Below, in pieces: positions 15,629 through 24,804 of a stretch of 64,000 nt of DNA. Source of the stretch: Marinobacter xestospongiae (GTDB lineage: Bacteria > Pseudomonadota > Gammaproteobacteria > Pseudomonadales > Oleiphilaceae); assembly GCF_023156385.1 (NCBI RefSeq), contig NZ_JAKZAK010000019.1, positions 1 through 64,000 on the forward strand, in the 5' to 3' direction. How positions within the stretch are numbered: position 1 is the first letter of the stretch; each line of letters starts with the position of its first letter. Made by a program: the position numbers and the translations under genes. Below the pieces are notes generated by a model. It was not told the DNA's origin and did no database searches. It saw only the letters and a list, made by a program, of their open reading frames with translations.

Positions 15629-16630
15629 CTAAGCGTCGGCTGCGGCGGATTCCTCCTGAAATTGCGCCCGCGCCTGCAGGATCTGTGGCAGGCAGCGGAA
15701 GAACACCTCCACCAGCTCCGGATCGAAGTGCCGGCCGTTTTCCTCTCGGATCAGTGCGCTGGCATCGTCGATGCTCCAGGCCTTCTTGTAGGGGCGCTCG
15801 CTGGTGAGAGCATCGAACACATCGGCCAGCGCCACGATGCGGGCCTCGGTGGGGATGTCGGTGCCGCTGAGGCCGTAAGGGTAGCCGCTGCCATCCCATT
15901 TCTCATGGTGGTAGAGGGCAATGTCCCGGGCCATCCGCAGCAGCCGTGAACCGTCCTCGCCAATGATGCGGGCGCCGATCTCGGCGTGCTGGCGCATGAT
16001 CTGCCACTCGTCCTGGTCCAGCCGGCCCGGCTTCAGCAACACCGCATCGGGAATGCCGATCTTGCCAATGTCGTGCATGGGGGCGGCGTTCAGCAGATCG
16101 TCGGCGTAGTCTTCGCTGAATCCGGCCTCGCGGGCAATCAGTTGGGAGAACAGGCTCATGCGGATGACGTGGAGGCCGGTTTCGTTGTCCTTGAATTCGG
16201 CGGCCCGGCCCAGGCGCTGGACGATCGACAGCCGGGTCTGGTGCAGTTCTTCCATCCGCACCAGCGACAGGTGGTTGCGCACCCGCGCCTGCACGATGGC
16301 CGGACTCACCGGTTTGGTGAGGTAATCCACCGCACCCAGTTCAAAACCCAGAGCTTCGTCCTCCACATCCGACAGCGCGGTCACAAAGATCACCGGGATG
16401 GCAGCGGTGGCGGCCTCGGCCTTGAGCCGGCGACAGACGTCGTGGCCCGACAGCCCGGGCATCATCACGTCCAGCAGCACCAGGTCCGGGGCCTCGCTGG
16501 CGGCCAGTTGCAGCGCGCGTTCGCCATCGCGGGCGAACAGCAGGCGATAGTCGGCGGCGAGGATGTTCTTCAGTACCTGCAGGTTGGTGGGCTCGTCGTC
16601 CACCACCAGTAGCGTCTTGCGATCAGTCAT
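15629..16630 (-). CDS. Response regulator with HD-GYP phosphodiesterase domain
   Basis: 333-aa RpfG-type regulator. The receiver domain (about 1-125) has the acidic pair in VVDDEP, the phospho-acceptor Asp in VLLDVMMPG, and a Lys in YLTKPVSP. The output HD-GYP domain follows: MHDIGKIGIPD (HD metal ligands), HAEIGARI, HHEKWDGSGYPYGL (the GYP signature) and ALADVFDALTSERPYK. It should hydrolyse cyclic di-GMP when phosphorylated. It overlaps the end of the MHYT sensor kinase gene by 8 bp, so the two form a two-component operon. All signature residues are present. Confidence 0.93.
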   Translation of the reverse strand: MTDRKTLLVVDDEPTNLQVLKNILAADYRLLFARDGERALQLAASEAPDLVLLDVMMPGLSGHDVCRRLKAEAATAAIPVIFVTALSDVEDEALGFELGAVDYLTKPVSPAIVQARVRNHLSLVRMEELHQTRLSIVQRLGRAAEFKDNETGLHVIRMSLFSQLIAREAGFSEDYADDLLNAAPMHDIGKIGIPDAVLLKPGRLDQDEWQIMRQHAEIGARIIGEDGSRLLRMARDIALYHHEKWDGSGYPYGLSGTDIPTEARIVALADVFDALTSERPYKKAWSIDDASALIREENGRHFDPELVEVFFRCLPQILQARAQFQEESAAADA

Positions 16631-19586
16631 CGTCGGTCAGGGCTCCGAGCCGGGTGGTCAGGTGCGTTGCCAGAATCTCAGCGGCGGTGTCGGGTTCAAA
16701 GCCATCGATGGCTTCCTCCAGCGCAGCTGCCACCTCGGCGGGCAGTTGCGGAAGCAGTTGTTGCAGGCTGTGTTCCGGCAGCTCGCCCTGGTTCAGCTGG
16801 CGAATCAGCGGGCGCAGGGCGTCGATGTCCAGGTCCGGGCCAGTCTGGTCAACGGACGCGGTTGCTTCCGGTTCGGCCGGCGCGCTGTCCGCCACTGCCG
16901 CCTGTAATACGTCAAGGTGTTCGGAATAGCCCACCGGGTCGACGCTGCGGTGCTGGCGCCGATCGTTTTCGGCCCGGGTCAGCCAGCCCGCCAGTGCCGG
17001 CAGGCAGAGATTGCCGGCCAGGCCCTTGAGGCGATGCAGGGTGGCCAGGCCGTCGTCGGTATCCTCGGCGCGGTCGCCGGGTTGCGCAAGTGCCGCGGCC
17101 AGGGCCGCAGGCTGGTTGTCGGCATCCGCCAGGAAACGCACCAGGGCCTGATGGTGCCTGGCGTGGCTGCCCCACAGTTGGCGGCCCCGATGGTGGTCAA
17201 TGACCGCCGTGGAGGCCGCGCCCGGGGTGGCCTCCGGTGCTGGCGTGGTGCCGCTGTCGAGCGCCAGCACTCGGGCAATCTCCCGGGTCAGCGCGGCCCG
17301 TTCCAGTGGCTTGCTGGCGAAGCCGTCCATGCCCGCCTCCCGCGCCAGTTGACGGTCCTGTTCCAGCACACCGGCGGTGAGTGCCAGGATCGGCAGGTGA
17401 GGGTGACCACCACGGCGCTCCCAGTCGCGGATACGGCGGCAGGCCTGGTGGCCGTCCATCACCGGCATCTGGACATCCAGCAGCGCCAGGTCGAAGGTGC
17501 CGCTCTGGGCTTCGGCTACCGCGTCGACGCCGTTGGCCACGGTGACGACGGTGTGGCCCTGGGGTTCAAACAGCGCTTCCAGCAGGGCGAGGTTCTGGGC
17601 CACATCGTCGGCCGCCAGAATACGCAGCGGCGGCAGGGTGACGGCGTCCGGCTCGGCCTCGGAACTATCCGGAGAGCGGTCCGGGTGCTGACCAGGGGGC
17701 AGCGGCAGTTCCACGGTGAAGCATGATCCCACCCCGACCTTGCTGGAGACGTGGATGTCGCCATCCATCAGCTCCACCAGCTGGCGGGCGATGGTGGTGC
17801 CAAGACCGGTGCCGCCAAACCGGCGGGTCATGCTGGAGTCGGCCTGGGAGAAGGGTTCGAAAATGGTGTCCAGGCGGTCCGGCGGAATGCCGATGCCGGT
17901 GTCCGCCACGGTCAGGATCACGCCCTTGCCGTTGGTGCCGGGGGCCACGGTTACGGTGACCCTGCCCTGTTCGGTGAACTTGACCGCGTTGCTCACCAGA
18001 TTCAGTACCACCTGCTGTATCCGCAGGGCGTCGCCACGAAAGTCCTCCGCCAGCCCGCTGCGGTAATCGAGCACCAGGTCGATGCCCTTCTTGTCGGCGG
18101 CCAGCTTCTGGGTGGCGATCAGCTGCTCGCAGGTCTGACGCAGGGAAAAGTCGCGGATCTCCAGTTCGGTGGAACCTGACTCGAACTTGGCGGTGTCGAG
18201 GATGTCGTTGAGCAGAGCCAGCAGCGAGCGGGCGGAGTTGCGCACCACTTTCAGATTCTTTGCCTGGTTGGTGTCGAGCGGGGTCTCCTGCAGCAGGTCG
18301 GTGAAGCCAATGATGGCGTTCATCGGGGTGCGGATTTCGTGGCTCATGTTGGCCAGGAACGCGCTGCGGGCCTCGGCAGCCTGTTCCGCCTGCTCCTTGG
18401 CCCGGCGCAGGTCGGTCTCCATGCGGTAGCGCTCGGTGATGTCGGTGAGGAAACCGACAAAGGTGCTGATGCCCCCGAGTCGGGATTCACCGATCGCCAG
18501 GCGGATAGGCACCTCGTGGCCGTCTTTGTGGCGGGCGAACACTTCCCGCCCGGAGCCGATGATGCGGGCCTGGCCGGTGCGCAGGTACTGCTTGAGGTAG
18601 CCGTCGTGGGCCTCGCGGTGGGGCGACGGCATCAGCATGCTGACGTTCTTGCCCAGCACCTCCACCTCGCGGTAGCCCAGGATGCGTTCGGCGGAGTGGT
18701 TGAAGGACAGGATGATGCCGCGGTCGGAGATCTTGATGATGCCGTCCACCGCGGTGTCGAACATCGCCCGCAGCTCGCTGGCGGATTCCTCGCTGCGTTT
18801 GAGCAGGGCGCGGTAGCGCACCAGCGCGTTGAGTCCGGCGATCAGCATGCTCAGCAGTACGGTGACGGCACCGATGGTGACCGCCAGGGTGTAGTGGTTG
18901 TGGCTGCCAGCGATGTGATCCGGGTCGGCCTCACCGACAAACCGCGCCGCTTCCATGGCGGTGTAATGCATGCCGGCGATCGCCAGCCCCATCACCACCC
19001 CGGCGATCAGGCGAATGGTGTTGCCCGGCAGTGCCAGGCGCTTGCGCAGGCCGAAGCTGATCCACAGCGCCAGGGTTGCAAGGCCGGCGGCCACCACAAT
19101 AGACAGCGCAAACAGCCAGGGGTCGTAGCGCAGCGTCGGGCCCAGGGTCATGGCGGCCATCCCCAGGTAGTGCATGGTGCCGATGCCCAGGCCCACCGCC
19201 AGACCGCCAGCCAACAGCCGTTGCCAGCTGAAGCTGTGGCGGGCCAGCATGGTGAGGGTGACCCAGGAGGCCAGCACCCCGGGTACCGCCGATAGCAGGG
19301 TGAGCCCCGGGGTGTAACTGACCGGGGTGCACAATTCGAAGGCCAGCATGCCAATGAAGTGCATGGACCAGATGCCAGCGCCGAGGGAACCGGCGCCGGT
19401 CAACAGGTGCAGCCGCTCCATCCTCCGAGACGTGCTGCGTTTGGCGGCCGCGGCCAGGGTCAGAGCCATATAGGCGGAGCTGACGGCGATCAGCAACGAC
19501 AGCGTGACCAGCCAGCCGTCGTAGTCGCCAATCAACAGCATGGAAGGGTCCAGGTCGCTGACCAGGAAATAGTCTGAAATGGTCAC
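16623..19586 (-). CDS. MHYT-PAS hybrid sensor histidine kinase with Hpt domain
   Basis: 987-aa inner-membrane phosphorelay kinase. Seven or so transmembrane segments in the first 250 residues carry the three MHYT motifs (SMHFIGML, TMHYLGMA, GMHYTAM), proposed to sense a diatomic gas or copper. Then come PAS (ELRAMFDTAVDGIIKIS), HisKA (FLANMSHEIRTPMNAIIGF), HATPase (LVSNAVKFT, DTGIGIPP, GGTGLG), receiver (LALLDVQMPVMDGHQA) and a C-terminal Hpt (ATLHRLKGLAGNL). Start is GTG at 19586. It overlaps the HD-GYP regulator gene by 8 bp, so signal probably ends in lower cyclic di-GMP. The Hpt gives it an extra phosphotransfer step, either to the HD-GYP regulator or to an unlinked partner. Confidence 0.92.
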   Translation of the reverse strand: MTISDYFLVSDLDPSMLLIGDYDGWLVTLSLLIAVSSAYMALTLAAAAKRSTSRRMERLHLLTGAGSLGAGIWSMHFIGMLAFELCTPVSYTPGLTLLSAVPGVLASWVTLTMLARHSFSWQRLLAGGLAVGLGIGTMHYLGMAAMTLGPTLRYDPWLFALSIVVAAGLATLALWISFGLRKRLALPGNTIRLIAGVVMGLAIAGMHYTAMEAARFVGEADPDHIAGSHNHYTLAVTIGAVTVLLSMLIAGLNALVRYRALLKRSEESASELRAMFDTAVDGIIKISDRGIILSFNHSAERILGYREVEVLGKNVSMLMPSPHREAHDGYLKQYLRTGQARIIGSGREVFARHKDGHEVPIRLAIGESRLGGISTFVGFLTDITERYRMETDLRRAKEQAEQAAEARSAFLANMSHEIRTPMNAIIGFTDLLQETPLDTNQAKNLKVVRNSARSLLALLNDILDTAKFESGSTELEIRDFSLRQTCEQLIATQKLAADKKGIDLVLDYRSGLAEDFRGDALRIQQVVLNLVSNAVKFTEQGRVTVTVAPGTNGKGVILTVADTGIGIPPDRLDTIFEPFSQADSSMTRRFGGTGLGTTIARQLVELMDGDIHVSSKVGVGSCFTVELPLPPGQHPDRSPDSSEAEPDAVTLPPLRILAADDVAQNLALLEALFEPQGHTVVTVANGVDAVAEAQSGTFDLALLDVQMPVMDGHQACRRIRDWERRGGHPHLPILALTAGVLEQDRQLAREAGMDGFASKPLERAALTREIARVLALDSGTTPAPEATPGAASTAVIDHHRGRQLWGSHARHHQALVRFLADADNQPAALAAALAQPGDRAEDTDDGLATLHRLKGLAGNLCLPALAGWLTRAENDRRQHRSVDPVGYSEHLDVLQAAVADSAPAEPEATASVDQTGPDLDIDALRPLIRQLNQGELPEHSLQQLLPQLPAEVAAALEEAIDGFEPDTAAEILATHLTTRLGALTDDD

Positions 19587-19824
19587 AGCTAGCGAATCCA
19601 GTACCGGTGTGCAGCACCCCCAGAACAGCGCGGGGCATGCCGGTGGGGAATTTGGATTCAGAGTATGTCAGATACTTGCAGGCGGCAATCAGTGCCTACC
19701 GAAGGGTTGTTGGACACAACCAGATGGGACACCGGGAAGACGGGGCGAGGATAAAGCGCCGGGTCTGGCAGGAAGACGCAAGCGCCAGCCCGGCGGTAGT
19801 GATCGCAAATCGGTCCGAGGCTCC

Positions 19825-20394
19825 CTAGAACTGGAAGCGCATGCCCACACGGGCGGTGTCAAAGTCCGGCCCGTCGTTGGTGACCTGGCCGTTGAAGTCT
19901 TCCTCGTCGATCTCGACGTTATAGCGGTTGTACTCGGCAAAGGCTGTTAACTGGTCGCTGATGCGGAAGTCGGCGCCGGCGCCGACAAAGGGGCTGAGTT
20001 CATCGTAGGTTTCGGACTGCTCGAAGGCCTCCACGTCCAGGGAGTAGGCAAACACCCCGGCGCGGCCGTAGATGCCGAACGTCTCGGTCAGCGGCAGGCG
20101 GGCGCGGGCGGCAATGCCTAGGCCCTTGAGGTCGCCGTTGACCTCGTCATCCTCGCCGAACTCGCTGAAATCCAGATACTCCGCTTCGGCGGCAAACCAG
20201 TCGTTGAACTGGTAGCCGAGGGTGCCGGCGAAGAAGTCGTTGTTGTCCTCGAACTCGCCGCCGTGGGCCTTGAACCAGCCGTAGCTGCCGCCGAGGTAGA
20301 GCCCGGAATCGTTGCGCTTGTCCGCCAGCGCGGGCGCACTCGCCACCGAGGCGGACAGGATGGTGGCACACATCAGATGGGTACGGGTTTTCAT
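19825..20394 (-). CDS. Outer-membrane beta-barrel protein
   Basis: 189-aa protein with a cleavable signal peptide (MKTRTHLMCATILSASVASAPALA) and an eight-strand-like barrel of alternating hydrophobic residues ending in VGMRFQF, a typical C-terminal aromatic OMP signal. It begins with GLYLGGSYGWFKA, as in OmpA-like/opacity-type porin-fold proteins. There is no OmpA peptidoglycan domain. It appears monocistronic; function is unknown. Confidence 0.82.
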   Translation of the reverse strand: MKTRTHLMCATILSASVASAPALADKRNDSGLYLGGSYGWFKAHGGEFEDNNDFFAGTLGYQFNDWFAAEAEYLDFSEFGEDDEVNGDLKGLGIAARARLPLTETFGIYGRAGVFAYSLDVEAFEQSETYDELSPFVGAGADFRISDQLTAFAEYNRYNVEIDEEDFNGQVTNDGPDFDTARVGMRFQF

Positions 20395-20508
20395 GGTGAA
20401 ATCTCCCTTACTCTGGTCAGGCTTGCGGGCCGTTGATCGACCCGATTGCCTGATACGGTAACGGATTCCCCGCCGCGGGCGGGTTACATCACCACTAACG
20501 TGTTGTCA

Positions 20509-21210
20509 TCAAACGGAAAGGCGGTCGTCCAGGTCGATCCGGAAGCGCTCCTGGGGCCAGCGCACCTTGGCCTGCCCCGCCAGGTAATCTGCCTCCGGGT
20601 CGCGGTAGCCGACGGTCATCACCACCACGCTGCGCAGGCCTCGCCCGGACAGCCCCAGGGCCTGGTCGAGGGCGGCGGGATCAAAGCCCTCCATGGGGGT
20701 GGCGTCGACCCTGGCCATCGCCGCGGCCGTCAATGCCAGCCCCAGGCCCAGGTAGGCCTGCCGGGCGGCCCACTGATGCCTGGCCTGGTCGTTGTCGAAA
20801 CCATTAACGGTGTCTTTGATCATCTGGCTGTAGTCGTCCAGATCGGAGACCGGAATCTGACGGGTGTCGGCGGTGAGCTGGATCAGCTCGTCCACCTGAC
20901 GATCCCCCACCTGGTCCCAGATGGCAAACACCAGCAGGTGGGAGCCTTCGGTGACCTGTGGCTGCGGGATGGCCTGCTGGTGCAGTTGTGACCGCAGTTC
21001 CGGGTCCGACACCACCAGTACCGAGTAGGGTTGCAGGCCAAAGGATGAGGGCGCCAGGTGGGCGGCATCGACGATGGTGTCGATGACGTCATCGGCAACC
21101 TGGCGATGGTTCATCCGTTTGGCGGCGTAGCGCCAGTTGAGGGCGCTGATCAGGGTGTTGCGGGCGTCCGCGGTACTGGCCAGGGTGGCTGGACGGATAT
21201 CGGTGGTCAT
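20509..21210 (-). CDS. NAD(P)H-dependent nitroreductase family oxidoreductase
   Basis: 233-aa FMN flavoprotein of the NfsB-type nitroreductase family. It has the N-terminal ALNWRYAAKRMN (Arg for FMN phosphate), AAHLAPSSFGLQPY, and the C-terminal VVVMTVGYRDPEAD. Expected to reduce nitroaromatics or quinones with NAD(P)H in the cytoplasm. It lies 87 bp downstream of the LysR gene on the same strand and could be cotranscribed with it. Confidence 0.87.
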   Translation of the reverse strand: MTTDIRPATLASTADARNTLISALNWRYAAKRMNHRQVADDVIDTIVDAAHLAPSSFGLQPYSVLVVSDPELRSQLHQQAIPQPQVTEGSHLLVFAIWDQVGDRQVDELIQLTADTRQIPVSDLDDYSQMIKDTVNGFDNDQARHQWAARQAYLGLGLALTAAAMARVDATPMEGFDPAALDQALGLSGRGLRSVVVMTVGYRDPEADYLAGQAKVRWPQERFRIDLDDRLSV

Positions 21211-21297
21211 GGGTTCGCTCCTGCGCTGTGTGATCGATGGGGCACAGCTTGTCGCGAACCCGGCCGGCGATGTACCCCGGTTCTGGAAAAACGGTTT

Positions 21298-22197
21298 TTA
21301 CGGAGCGGCAACGGTGGCTGCAAGCTCGGTCTTGAGAAAATCGATGAACAGCCGTACCCGCTGGGGCAGGTGGCGACGGTCGGGATAGACCGCATAAATG
21401 GTGCGGGAGACCGGTTCCGGCTGCAGATCCAGCGCCACCAGCTCGCCACTGGCCAGCTGTTGGCTGACGTAGCCCCGGGGTACCAGCACAATGCCCAGAC
21501 CGTGGCAGGCCGCTTCCACCAGCATCAGCGAGTTGTCGGAGACCAGCGGGCCGCTGACCGCCACGGTTTGTGCGGTTTCACCTTCACCAAACTGCCAGTG
21601 CTGGCTGTCCTGACTGAGGCTGAAAATCAGGCAGCGATGCTGGCCAAGCTCCTCCAGAGTGGTGGGTGTTCCGTGGCGGGCCAGGTAATCCGGGGCAGCG
21701 ACCAGGCAGCGCGGCATGGTGCCGACGGCGATAGCGACCAGCGCGGAATCGTCCAGGCTGGCGGTGGCGCGGATCGCCAGGTCCACCCCTTCGCTGATCA
21801 GGTCGGTCATGGCGTCGCTCTGGCGCAGACGAACCACCAGCTCCGGATGGGCTTGCTGGAATCGAAACAGCACCGGCGCCAGGATGGTCAGCGACATCGA
21901 CACCGGGCACGCCACCACCAGCTGGCCGCCGGCGCGGTCGTCCTGGCGCAGGTCGTCCATGACCCGGGCGGTGTTGCTGAGCACGCCTACGCAGTAGTCA
22001 TAGAACGACTGGCCTTCCTCAGTAATGCTGATGGTGCGGGTGTTGCGGTTGACCAGGCGGGCGCCGGTCCAGTCCTCCAGGAACCTGACGTATTTGGAGA
22101 TGACCGCGTTGGAACAGCCAAATTCCTCGGCCACAGCGGTGAACGAGCCGAGTTCAACAATGCGCTTGTAGTATTCCAGGCCTTTGAGGCGATCCAT
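21298..22197 (-). CDS. LysR family transcriptional regulator
   Basis: 299-aa regulator with an N-terminal winged helix-turn-helix (YYKRIVELGSFTAVAEEFGCSNAVISKYVRFLE) and a periplasmic-binding-protein-like effector domain. It belongs to the group typified by AaeR/DsdC-like regulators of redox enzymes and exporters. It is divergent from the DMT exporter gene (131-bp gap) and upstream of the nitroreductase gene, so both are candidate targets. Confidence 0.9.
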   Translation of the reverse strand: MDRLKGLEYYKRIVELGSFTAVAEEFGCSNAVISKYVRFLEDWTGARLVNRNTRTISITEEGQSFYDYCVGVLSNTARVMDDLRQDDRAGGQLVVACPVSMSLTILAPVLFRFQQAHPELVVRLRQSDAMTDLISEGVDLAIRATASLDDSALVAIAVGTMPRCLVAAPDYLARHGTPTTLEELGQHRCLIFSLSQDSQHWQFGEGETAQTVAVSGPLVSDNSLMLVEAACHGLGIVLVPRGYVSQQLASGELVALDLQPEPVSRTIYAVYPDRRHLPQRVRLFIDFLKTELAATVAAP

Positions 22198-22327
22198 GGT
22201 GATTCCTGGCAGTGGGGCGAAGGCCTGAGTTTCTCACAGATAAAAACTGTTTTTCCAAACTGCGGGGCGATAACCGCACCTGCGGACAGGACAATGGCGC
22301 CATCATTCATTACTCAAGGAGCCTGCC

Positions 22328-23224
22328 ATGCTGGCCAATGCCGCTGTTCCCATTCCCCGTCCCGATCCCGTGGCCTACCTGCTGTTGCTGATGGTGGGGG
22401 GGATGATCGCGTTGACGCTGCCGCTGGCCAAACTGGCGATGACGGCCGGGCTGTCGCCGCTGGCCTATGCCTTCTGGCAGGCCTTGGGGGGCGGCGTGCT
22501 GTTGTGGTTGTGGAACGGTCGGAGCGCCACCCGGCCAGCCGGAACCTGGCGCTACTGGCTGGTGAGCGGGCTGACGGCGATCGCCATTCCCAATGCCCTG
22601 GCGTTCATTGTGGTGGGCCACGTTGGCTCGGGACTGACCGCCACCCTGTACGCGCTGCCCTCCCTGGCGACCTACGCCCTGTCCCTGCTGTTGCGGCTGG
22701 AGCGGCTCAGTGCCCTGCGCACCGTGGGGCTGCTGTTGGGGGTGGCGGGCTGCATCCGCATCATGTCGCCGGACACCGACGGTGTCGGCAGCGATGACCT
22801 GCCCTGGTTGTTACTGGGCCTGCTGGTGCCACTGTCGCTGGCGTTTGGCAATGTTTACCGCTCCGTGGCCTGGCCCCAGGGTGCCAGTGCCAGTCAGTTG
22901 GCGCCGGGCATGCTGCTGGGGGGCGCGCTGGTGCTGGGTGTCGGGTTGGTGGTGACCGGCCGGGTGTCGGAACTGTGGCTGCCGAGCCTCGAGGTCGGCG
23001 CGATCCTGGCGGTGCAGGCAGTGCTGGCCGCGCTGACGTACCGTGCCTTCTTCGAGTTGCAGCGGCGCTCGTCACCGGTGTTCCTGAGCCAGATCGGCTT
23101 TGTTATTGCGCCGGCGGGTTTGGTACTGGGCATGCTGTTCTTTGATGAACAGTTTGGCGCCGCGGTGTGGCTTGGCGTGGGGATCGTCCTGCTGGGTGTG
23201 TTGCTGGCCAACTGGAAGAAGTGA
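22328..23224 (+). CDS. DMT family (EamA) membrane transporter
   Basis: 298-aa inner-membrane protein with ten predicted helices in two EamA repeats (YLLLLMVGGMIALTLPLAKL; then PWLLLGLLVPLSLAFGNVYRS). Members export amino acids, metabolites or drugs. The start at 22328 has AAGGAG about 5-10 bases upstream. It is divergent from the LysR gene, a common regulator-exporter arrangement. The substrate is not predictable. Confidence 0.88.
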   Translation: MLANAAVPIPRPDPVAYLLLLMVGGMIALTLPLAKLAMTAGLSPLAYAFWQALGGGVLLWLWNGRSATRPAGTWRYWLVSGLTAIAIPNALAFIVVGHVGSGLTATLYALPSLATYALSLLLRLERLSALRTVGLLLGVAGCIRIMSPDTDGVGSDDLPWLLLGLLVPLSLAFGNVYRSVAWPQGASASQLAPGMLLGGALVLGVGLVVTGRVSELWLPSLEVGAILAVQAVLAALTYRAFFELQRRSSPVFLSQIGFVIAPAGLVLGMLFFDEQFGAAVWLGVGIVLLGVLLANWKK

Positions 23225-23264
23225 TGGCAGGGGCTTCTCGCTTTCCCATCTAATATAACAAATA

Positions 23265-23280
23265 GATCTATGCTTAGATC
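23265..23280. promoter_or_regulatory. Candidate operator before the sulfide-oxidation operon
   Basis: GATCTA (23265-23270) and TAGATC (23275-23280) form a perfect inverted repeat with a 4-base spacer in an AT-rich stretch 98 bp before the MBL gene. It may bind a sulfide- or persulfide-responsive repressor; no such regulator gene is in the window. Confidence 0.4.
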
Positions 23281-23378
23281 AAAAAACTAGGATAGGATGA
23301 AGGCATGACCATAAATTAACCGCTACAGGGATGCGTCCATTGCCTGTGGCGATTTAGCCATCGACAGGAGAGCGGGTC

Positions 23379-24245
23379 ATGTCGCATCCGGAAGTCACTC
23401 ACTTTTTCGACGAACCCACCAACACCTTCAGCTATGTGGTCCGCGACCCGGGCAGCCGGGCCTGCGCGATCATCGACTCGGTACTGGACTTCGACTACGC
23501 CGCCGGTCGCACCGATGTGCGCTCGGCGGACGCCATCATCGAGTTCGTCCGCTCGCAGCAGCTGGAAGTGGCGTGGATTCTGGAAACTCACGTTCACGCC
23601 GACCACCTGTCGGCGGCCCCTTACCTGCACCAGGCCCTGGGCGGCAAAACCGGTATCGGCGAGCACATCGTGGATGTGCAGGCGATCTTCGGCAAAGCCT
23701 TCAATGCCGGCACCGAGTTTGCGCGTGACGGCAGCCAGTTCGACCGCCTGTTCGCGGAGGGCGATGCGTTCAGCATTGGCCAGCTTCAGGGCCGTGTACT
23801 CCACACCCCGGGCCACACCCCGGCTTGCCTGACCTATGTGATCGGCGATGCCGCCTTTGTCGGTGACACCCTGTTTGCGCCGGACTCCGGCACCGCCCGC
23901 TGTGATTTTCCCGGCGGCGATGCCCACACCCTGTACCAGTCGATCCAGAAAGTGCTGGCGTTGCCCGATGACACCCGCGTCTTCCTCTGCCACGACTACA
24001 AGGCGCCGGGGCGCGACCAGTTCCAGCATCAGACCACGGTGGCGGAACAGCGGGCCCGCAACATCCATGTCGGTGAGGGCATCAGCGAGGACGACTTCGT
24101 CCGCATGCGCACCGAGCGGGACGCCACCCTCGACATGCCCCGGCTGATCCTGCCCTCGGTGCAGGTAAACATGCGGGCAGGGGAGATGCCGCCGCCGGAA
24201 GACAACGGCCAGGTCTACCTCAAAGTCCCTCTCAACCTGTTTTAG
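23379..24245 (+). CDS. Persulfide dioxygenase-like MBL-fold protein (Blh type)
   Basis: 288-aa metallo-beta-lactamase-fold protein matching the Blh/ETHE1-type persulfide dioxygenase group, which oxidises glutathione persulfide to sulfite. Metal ligands are visible: THVHADHL (HxHxDH), the His in HTPGHTPAC, GDTLFAPDSGTARCDF and the final CHDYKAPGRD. It is the first gene of an operon with a DUF442 protein, sulfide:quinone reductase and SulP, which is the classical sulfide detoxification context. An AGGAG lies about 10 bases before the start. Confidence 0.88.
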   Translation: MSHPEVTHFFDEPTNTFSYVVRDPGSRACAIIDSVLDFDYAAGRTDVRSADAIIEFVRSQQLEVAWILETHVHADHLSAAPYLHQALGGKTGIGEHIVDVQAIFGKAFNAGTEFARDGSQFDRLFAEGDAFSIGQLQGRVLHTPGHTPACLTYVIGDAAFVGDTLFAPDSGTARCDFPGGDAHTLYQSIQKVLALPDDTRVFLCHDYKAPGRDQFQHQTTVAEQRARNIHVGEGISEDDFVRMRTERDATLDMPRLILPSVQVNMRAGEMPPPEDNGQVYLKVPLNLF

Positions 24246-24254
24246 GAGCCTGCG

Positions 24255-24674
24255 ATGAAGATCCAATACCTCGAACCCACCGTGGCGATTGCCGACGCCC
24301 TGACCCCCGCCGATCTGGATGAGGTCAAGGCCCAGGGATTCCGCTCGGTTATCTGTAACCGTCGTCCCGGTGAGGCGGACGACTACCCCGGCGCGGATGC
24401 CTTCGAGCAGCGGGCCAGGGCACTGGGCCTGGCTTGGTGCTGTGTGCCGGTGGCACCGGGAGAGTACAGCGAGGCCGATATCGAGGCTTTTGGCCAGGCG
24501 CTGGAGCAGTCGCCGTCGCCAGTGCTGGCGTTCTGCCGCACCGGACGTCGGGCGGTGCACCTGTGGGCCCAGAGTCGGGCCCGCCAGCCCGGTTGTGACA
24601 TTCCCGGGTTGCTGGCGAAAGCTCACGAGGCTGGCCACGACCCGCAGCCGATCCGGGCCATGATCGAGGGCTGA
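24255..24674 (+). CDS. DUF442 / TIGR01244 family sulfur-transfer protein
   Basis: 139-aa protein with a phosphatase-like fold. The P-loop FCRTGRRAVHLWA carries the reactive Cys, and SVICNRRPGEADDYP is the N-terminal motif. In several bacteria this domain is fused to the N-terminus of Blh; here it is separate and lies 9 bases after the MBL gene with a TAGGAG ribosome binding site. It is thought to handle persulfide sulfur between sulfide:quinone reductase and the dioxygenase. Confidence 0.85.
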   Translation: MKIQYLEPTVAIADALTPADLDEVKAQGFRSVICNRRPGEADDYPGADAFEQRARALGLAWCCVPVAPGEYSEADIEAFGQALEQSPSPVLAFCRTGRRAVHLWAQSRARQPGCDIPGLLAKAHEAGHDPQPIRAMIEG

Positions 24675-24804
24675 GCCGGCCGGAAACAACGGCAGATCAG
24701 GAACACGCGGGGCAGGGAAGTCCAGTTCGATGACAGCTGTCGTCCCAACAACGGTGTCCCGATAACAGTGTCCCGACAACAACGCCAAACAGGGGGAACA
24801 CACG

